Source of the DNA: Bacillota bacterium
GTDB taxonomy: Bacteria; Bacillota_G; Limnochordia; DTU010
DNA: 10,900 nucleotides
Reading direction: 5' to 3'
Assembly (NCBI GenBank): GCA_012799255.1
Contig: JAAZLQ010000249.1
Coordinates: 1 to 10,900, forward strand
Every line of letters begins with the position of its first letter. Position 1 is the stretch's first letter. A model generated the notes under the pieces. It did no database searches and was not told the origin of the DNA. It saw nothing but the letters and a program-made list of their open reading frames with translations. A program made the translations under genes and the position numbers. This document shows positions 7,416-10,900 of this stretch, in pieces.

Positions 7416-8078
7416 ATGCCTGAAATTTTGTCAACACAAGATGCTATCGCCAAGGTGAAAGATGGCAGTAGAGTCATGATTGGTGGATTCTTGACTTGCG
7501 GTACACCAGTCACTCTTGTTAGTGAGCTAGCAAAACGTGGTGTGAAGGATCTAACTGTCATCGCAAATGATACGGGTGTACAGGGTGATGGTATAGGACA
7601 ATTAATTAGTGCTGGTGCGGTGACTCGTCTCATCACCAGTCATATTGGGACTAATCCTGAAACCGGGAGGCAAATGATTGAGGGCAGGATTCAAGTTGAG
7701 CTAGTGCCTCAGGGTACACTGGCCGAGCGAATTCGTTGCGCTGGAGCAGGATTGGGCGGAGTGTTAACTCCAACTGGAGTGGGAACCATTGTTGCCGAAG
7801 GAAAACGTGAAATAGAGGTAAATGGAAAACCGTATTTACTTGAGGAACCACTTCCAGCCGATGTTGCTTTGATCAAGGCCTGGAAAGCAGATCGCAAAGG
7901 CAACTTAATCTATCGCAAAAGCGCACGAAACTTCAATCCGCTCATGGCCACTGCCGCCGAGATCGTGATCGCAGAAGTCGAGGAAATTGTGGATGTAGGA
8001 GAAATCGATCCTAACGAGGTCATGACTCCAGGTATTTTTGTGGACTTCTTAACAAGGGGTGAGCGTCATGATGGATGA
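7416..8078 (+). CDS. atoD: Butyryl-CoA:acetoacetate CoA-transferase, alpha subunit
   Basis: This is subunit A of a family I CoA-transferase. In this pathway it transfers CoA from butyryl-CoA to acetoacetate, releasing butyrate and giving acetoacetyl-CoA. The 220 residues match the usual length of about 217-220. The CoA-transferase signature GGFLTCGTP lies at residues 23-31, and the glycine-rich GAGLGGVLTPTGVGT at about 110-124 is typical of this subunit. The ATG lies 4 bases after GGGAGGAG (7404-7411). It follows kce by 19 bases and overlaps atoA by 11. Choice of butyryl-CoA rather than acetyl-CoA as donor is inferred from the operon; the sequence alone does not separate these specificities. 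Confidence 0.9.
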   Translation: MPEILSTQDAIAKVKDGSRVMIGGFLTCGTPVTLVSELAKRGVKDLTVIANDTGVQGDGIGQLISAGAVTRLITSHIGTNPETGRQMIEGRIQVELVPQGTLAERIRCAGAGLGGVLTPTGVGTIVAEGKREIEVNGKPYLLEEPLPADVALIKAWKADRKGNLIYRKSARNFNPLMATAAEIVIAEVEEIVDVGEIDPNEVMTPGIFVDFLTRGERHDG

Positions 8079-8736
8079 TAGGCAAAAGCGCATCTTTATT
8101 GCCCAGCGTATTGCGCAAGAGTTAAAAGACGGTGATGTGGTAAATCTAGGTATCGGTCTACCTACTTTGGTAGGGGGATTTATTCCACCCGGAATTGACG
8201 TTATATTTCAATCGGAAAATGGTTTTTTAGGTTTGGGACCAGATCCTGTGCCCGGTGAGGAAGATCCAGACCTAACTAACGCTGGTGGAAAGCCCGTAAC
8301 AATTCTTCCTGGTGGTGCCTTTTTTGATAGTGCTGATTCCTTCGCGATCATTCGCGGTGGGCATGTGGATGTGACAGTTCTAGGTGCATTAGAGGTGGAC
8401 TCTTACGGTAATCTAGCTAGTTGGATGGTTCCCGGAAAACTGGTCCCGGGCATGGGTGGAGCCATGGATTTGGTTGTCGGGGCGAAGCGGGTGATCGTAG
8501 CAACCATTCATCAGACAAAAGATGGCGAGGCAAAACTACTCAAAAAATGTCGCTTACCACTGACAGCTAAGGGTGAGGTAGATTTGGTGATAACAGAAAT
8601 GGGTGTTTTTAAGATCAATGATGGTACGATGATCCTCCTTGAGCGCAATCCACTCTATGAGATTGATCAGATTATTGCAGCTACGGAAGCTCCTCTAGAA
8701 ATACCAACCCAACTCAAGGAGATGAAAGTCGGCTAA
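8068..8736 (+). CDS. atoA: Butyryl-CoA:acetoacetate CoA-transferase, beta subunit
   Basis: This is subunit B, carrying the catalytic glutamate of family I CoA-transferases: Glu50 in the SENG motif (residues 49-52), which forms the glutamyl-CoA thioester. The N-terminal VNLGIGLPTLV and central GAMDLVVGAKRVIV segments are typical. The product has 222 residues from the ATG at 8068, which lies 8 bases after AAGGGG (8054-8059). The alternatives are a GTG at 8059, inside the ribosome site, and the next ATG at 8071. Its first 11 bases overlap the end of atoD, as expected for subunits needed in equal amounts. Confidence 0.9.
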   Translation: MMDDRQKRIFIAQRIAQELKDGDVVNLGIGLPTLVGGFIPPGIDVIFQSENGFLGLGPDPVPGEEDPDLTNAGGKPVTILPGGAFFDSADSFAIIRGGHVDVTVLGALEVDSYGNLASWMVPGKLVPGMGGAMDLVVGAKRVIVATIHQTKDGEAKLLKKCRLPLTAKGEVDLVITEMGVFKINDGTMILLERNPLYEIDQIIAATEAPLEIPTQLKEMKVG

Positions 8737-8746
8737 ATACAAGGTT

Positions 8747-8753
8747 GGAGGTG
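8747..8753 (+). promoter_or_regulatory. Ribosome binding site deciding a TTG start for kamA
   Basis: GGAGGTG ends 6 bases before the TTG at 8760. The in-frame TTG at 8745 overlaps the site, and no ATG is available near the conserved N-terminus. Confidence 0.65.
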
Positions 8754-8759
8754 TTCGCG

Positions 8760-10034
8760 TTGAGTGCAGTGCGTAAAGAAGACTTGACCCCTGAACCATG
8801 GCGTAAATGGGACTGTAGTGAAGCTGAATGGGGCGACTGGCACTGGCAGGTGAGAAATCGCATCCAGAGTGTGGAAGAACTTGAACGGTTCATCCCGTTG
8901 ACGGACGATGAAAAAAAAGATGTTGGTCGAGTTCTAGAAGTCTTTCGCATGGGAATCACACCTTATTATGCTTCTTTGATGGACCCCAAGGATCCCAACT
9001 GCCCTATACGTCGTCAGGCGGTTCCGACCATATCGGAAACGTTAGCTGGAAGGGCGGACATGCAAGATCCATTGAACGAAGAGGCGGATTCGCCTGTACC
9101 GGGCCTAACCCATCGCTATCCAGATCGTGTGTTATTCCTAATTACAGACCAATGTTCTATGTATTGTCGTCATTGCACTAGGCGTCGTTTTGCAGGGCAA
9201 AAAGATGCAGGACTGTCCTGGGACTATATTGAGCGAGGAATTGAGTACATTAGGCACACGCCAGCTGTACGGGACGTGCTACTCTCCGGGGGAGATGCCC
9301 TTCTGATGGCAGACCATAAGTTGGAAGAGATTATCAGGCGACTACGGGAAATTCTTCATGTGGATATCATCCGTCTGGGCACCAGGACCCCGGTGGTGAT
9401 GCCCCAGAGAATAACCGATGATTTGGTTAAGATGCTCAAAAAATACCACCCGATTTGGCTCAACACACACTTTAATCATCCTAAAGAAATCACTCCAGAC
9501 TCAATTGCCGCTTGTGAAAAACTAGTGGATGCTGGTATTCCGGTGGGGAATCAAAGTGTCTTGCTACGGGGGATCAATGATAACCCCGAGATCATGAAAA
9601 AACTTGTGCTGGATCTGGTGAAGATACGGGTTCGTCCATACTATATTTACCAGTGTGATTTATCCATGGGCATAGAACATTTCCGTACTAAAGTCTCAAA
9701 AGGTCTAGAGATAATGGAAGCTCTCCGGGGGCACATTTCAGGCTATGCAGTTCCCACGTATGTGATTGATGTGCCTGGTGGTGGTGGAAAGACACCGGTA
9801 ATGCCCCAGTATCTGATTAGCATGTCTCCCACCAAAGTGGTTTTGAGGAATTATGAAGGAGTAATTGCCACCTACGCGGAGCCCCAGTATCTTGATGAAG
9901 GTTGGGAGTCAGGAGATGGAAATGTCCAGAAGTACACAGGTGTTGCCCAACTCTTGGAAGCTAGAGAAAATCGCGCAATTGAGCCGGCTAACCTGGAACG
10001 GAAGAGCCGCAACGCGCCAAAACAAGAAGAATAG
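8760..10034 (+). CDS. kamA: L-lysine 2,3-aminomutase (radical SAM, PLP-dependent)
   Basis: KamA converts L-lysine to L-beta-lysine, the entry step of the pathway, using a [4Fe-4S] cluster, S-adenosylmethionine and PLP. The 424-residue product resembles the Clostridium subterminale SB4 enzyme (about 416 residues) almost throughout, with a constant offset of +7. The cluster motif CxxxCxxC is Cys132, Cys136 and Cys139. The PLP lysine is Lys344 in PGGGGKTPV, and the substrate-binding acids are Asp300 and Asp337. The start is a TTG; a GTG at 8769 is possible but lies 15 bases from the ribosome site. Unusually, the C-terminal CxCxxC zinc motif is absent, and the fourth zinc ligand position is Asn275. 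The substrate acids and the operon argue against the EF-P-modifying paralogue EpmB, which is also shorter. Confidence 0.95.
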   Translation: MSAVRKEDLTPEPWRKWDCSEAEWGDWHWQVRNRIQSVEELERFIPLTDDEKKDVGRVLEVFRMGITPYYASLMDPKDPNCPIRRQAVPTISETLAGRADMQDPLNEEADSPVPGLTHRYPDRVLFLITDQCSMYCRHCTRRRFAGQKDAGLSWDYIERGIEYIRHTPAVRDVLLSGGDALLMADHKLEEIIRRLREILHVDIIRLGTRTPVVMPQRITDDLVKMLKKYHPIWLNTHFNHPKEITPDSIAACEKLVDAGIPVGNQSVLLRGINDNPEIMKKLVLDLVKIRVRPYYIYQCDLSMGIEHFRTKVSKGLEIMEALRGHISGYAVPTYVIDVPGGGGKTPVMPQYLISMSPTKVVLRNYEGVIATYAEPQYLDEGWESGDGNVQKYTGVAQLLEARENRAIEPANLERKSRNAPKQEE

Positions 10035-10052
10035 ATTTCAAGGAGGATCAGG

Positions 10053-10900
10053 ATGAGAGAAGTAGTGCTAGTTAAGGCAGTTCGGACAGCGATCGGCAAT
10101 TTCGGAGGTGCTTTGAAAGACCTGTCAGCGGCAGATTTGGGGGCAGTTGTGATTAGCAAGGTACTGGAGGACACTAACATACCTTTGGAAGAAATAGATG
10201 AGGTAATCATGGGCAACGTACTGCAAGCTGCTCAGGGGCAAAACCCAGCCCGCCAGGCTGCCGTAAAAGCTGGAGTTCCTGAGAGTGTACCATCTTACAC
10301 TATTAACAAGGTTTGTGGTTCTGGGTTAAAGGCAGTTGGGTTGGCTGCCCAGGCAATTAGGGCAGGAGATGGAGATATCTTTATTGCTGGTGGCATGGAA
10401 AGTATGAGTAACGCACCTTTTGTGGAAAAGAACACCCGCTGGGGAGCAAGGATGGGACATACCCAGATGCTAGACGTAATGATTCAGGATGGTCTCTGGT
10501 GTGCCTTTAACGATGTTCACATGGGTATAACCGCTGAGAACATTGCGGAGCGGTGGAATCTAAGTCGTACGGAACAGGACGAGTTTGCTGCCGCAAGCCA
10601 GCAGAAGTATCAGGCGGCTCTAGCGGAGAATCGCTTCGCGAACGAAATCGTACCTGTTGTTATTCCCCAGCGGAAGGGTGATCCCATTGAGTTTACCCAG
10701 GATGAGTACCCCCGCTCAGGGGTTACTGTAGAACAATTAGCTAAGTTGAGACCCGCCTTTAAGAAAGACGGAACTGTCACTGCTGGTAACGCTTCAGGAA
10801 TCAACGATGGAGCTGCTGCGTTGCTGGTAATGTCACGGGACAAGGCAGATAGTCTCGGTCTCAAACCTATGGCTCGTCTGGTGAGCTATGCAGCCTCAGG
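10053..10900 (+). CDS. Acetyl-CoA C-acetyltransferase (thiolase), 3' end outside the window
   Basis: The reading frame opens at an ATG 6 bases after AAGGAGG (10040-10046) and stays open to the window edge, giving 282 residues of an expected 390 or so. It encodes a type II (biosynthetic/degradative) thiolase: the N-terminus [14 protein letters not shown] is typical, and the acyl-accepting cysteine is Cys88 in [17 protein letters not shown] and, near the right edge, [17 protein letters not shown] are standard thiolase signatures. The C-terminal histidine and second cysteine lie outside the window. In this setting it would cleave acetoacetyl-CoA, made by AtoDA, into two acetyl-CoA, one of which replaces that used by Kce. 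It follows kamA by 18 bases. Symbols such as atoB or thlA would both fit. Confidence 0.93.
   Translation, partial: MREVVLVKAVRTAIGNFGGALKDLSAADLGAVVISKVLEDTNIPLEEIDEVIMGNVLQAAQGQNPARQAAVKAGVPESVPSYTINKVCGSGLKAVGLAAQAIRAGDGDIFIAGGMESMSNAPFVEKNTRWGARMGHTQMLDVMIQDGLWCAFNDVHMGITAENIAERWNLSRTEQDEFAAASQQKYQAALAENRFANEIVPVVIPQRKGDPIEFTQDEYPRSGVTVEQLAKLRPAFKKDGTVTAGNASGINDGAAALLVMSRDKADSLGLKPMARLVSYAAS

Noticed and set aside
8760..10034. KamA as the EF-P lysine modifying enzyme (EpmB) or glutamate 2,3-aminomutase
   Set aside because: Length, the lysine-binding aspartates at 300 and 337 and the lysine fermentation context all favour lysine 2,3-aminomutase.

Overview
The window is one dense block of eleven genes, all on the + strand. 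Together they encode anaerobic fermentation of lysine (the 3-keto-5-aminohexanoate pathway) to acetyl-CoA, butyrate and ammonia. The order is kdd, kamB, kamC, kamD, kamE, kal, kce, atoD, atoA, kamA and a thiolase cut off by the right edge. Gaps are at most 33 bases, and four junctions overlap (kamB/kamC 14 bases, kamC/kamD 8, kamD/kamE 8, atoD/atoA 11). I see no promoter or terminator between genes, so this reads as a single transcription unit. No stretch above 300 bases lacks a gene, and I see no RNA gene, mobile element, CRISPR array or repeat family.

The organism is probably an anaerobic amino-acid-fermenting bacterium of the Clostridia/Firmicutes type. The reasons are strong AGGAGG-type ribosome sites before almost every gene, GTG and TTG starts, moderate base composition, and oxygen-sensitive enzymes (a radical-SAM aminomutase and an adenosylcobalamin aminomutase). 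The species cannot be named from this window. Related clusters are known from Fusobacterium, Acetoanaerobium (Clostridium) sticklandii and Cloacimonas.

Region by region: bases 1-34 form a 14-bp hairpin, probably the end of an upstream unit or a leader element. Kdd (76-1110) is followed by a P-loop protein (KamB) and a MutS-like ATPase (KamC), which sit directly before the two subunits of the B12-dependent lysine 5,6-aminomutase (KamD, KamE). Then come Kal, Kce, the two CoA-transferase subunits, lysine 2,3-aminomutase (KamA) and acetyl-CoA acetyltransferase.

How they work together: KamA turns L-lysine into L-beta-lysine, and KamDE moves the 6-amino group to C5. Kdd oxidatively deaminates the product to 3-keto-5-aminohexanoate. 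Kce cleaves this with acetyl-CoA into acetoacetate and 3-aminobutyryl-CoA, and Kal removes ammonia to give crotonyl-CoA. AtoDA activates acetoacetate with CoA taken from butyryl-CoA, and the thiolase splits acetoacetyl-CoA into two acetyl-CoA. Crotonyl-CoA reduction (butyryl-CoA dehydrogenase with Etf), lysine uptake and any regulator are not in the window.

The least understood part is the KamB-KamC pair, which I infer to be an ATP-driven maintenance or reactivation system for the B12 mutase. A second notable point is that KamA appears to have lost all four cysteines that bind the structural zinc in the clostridial reference enzyme.
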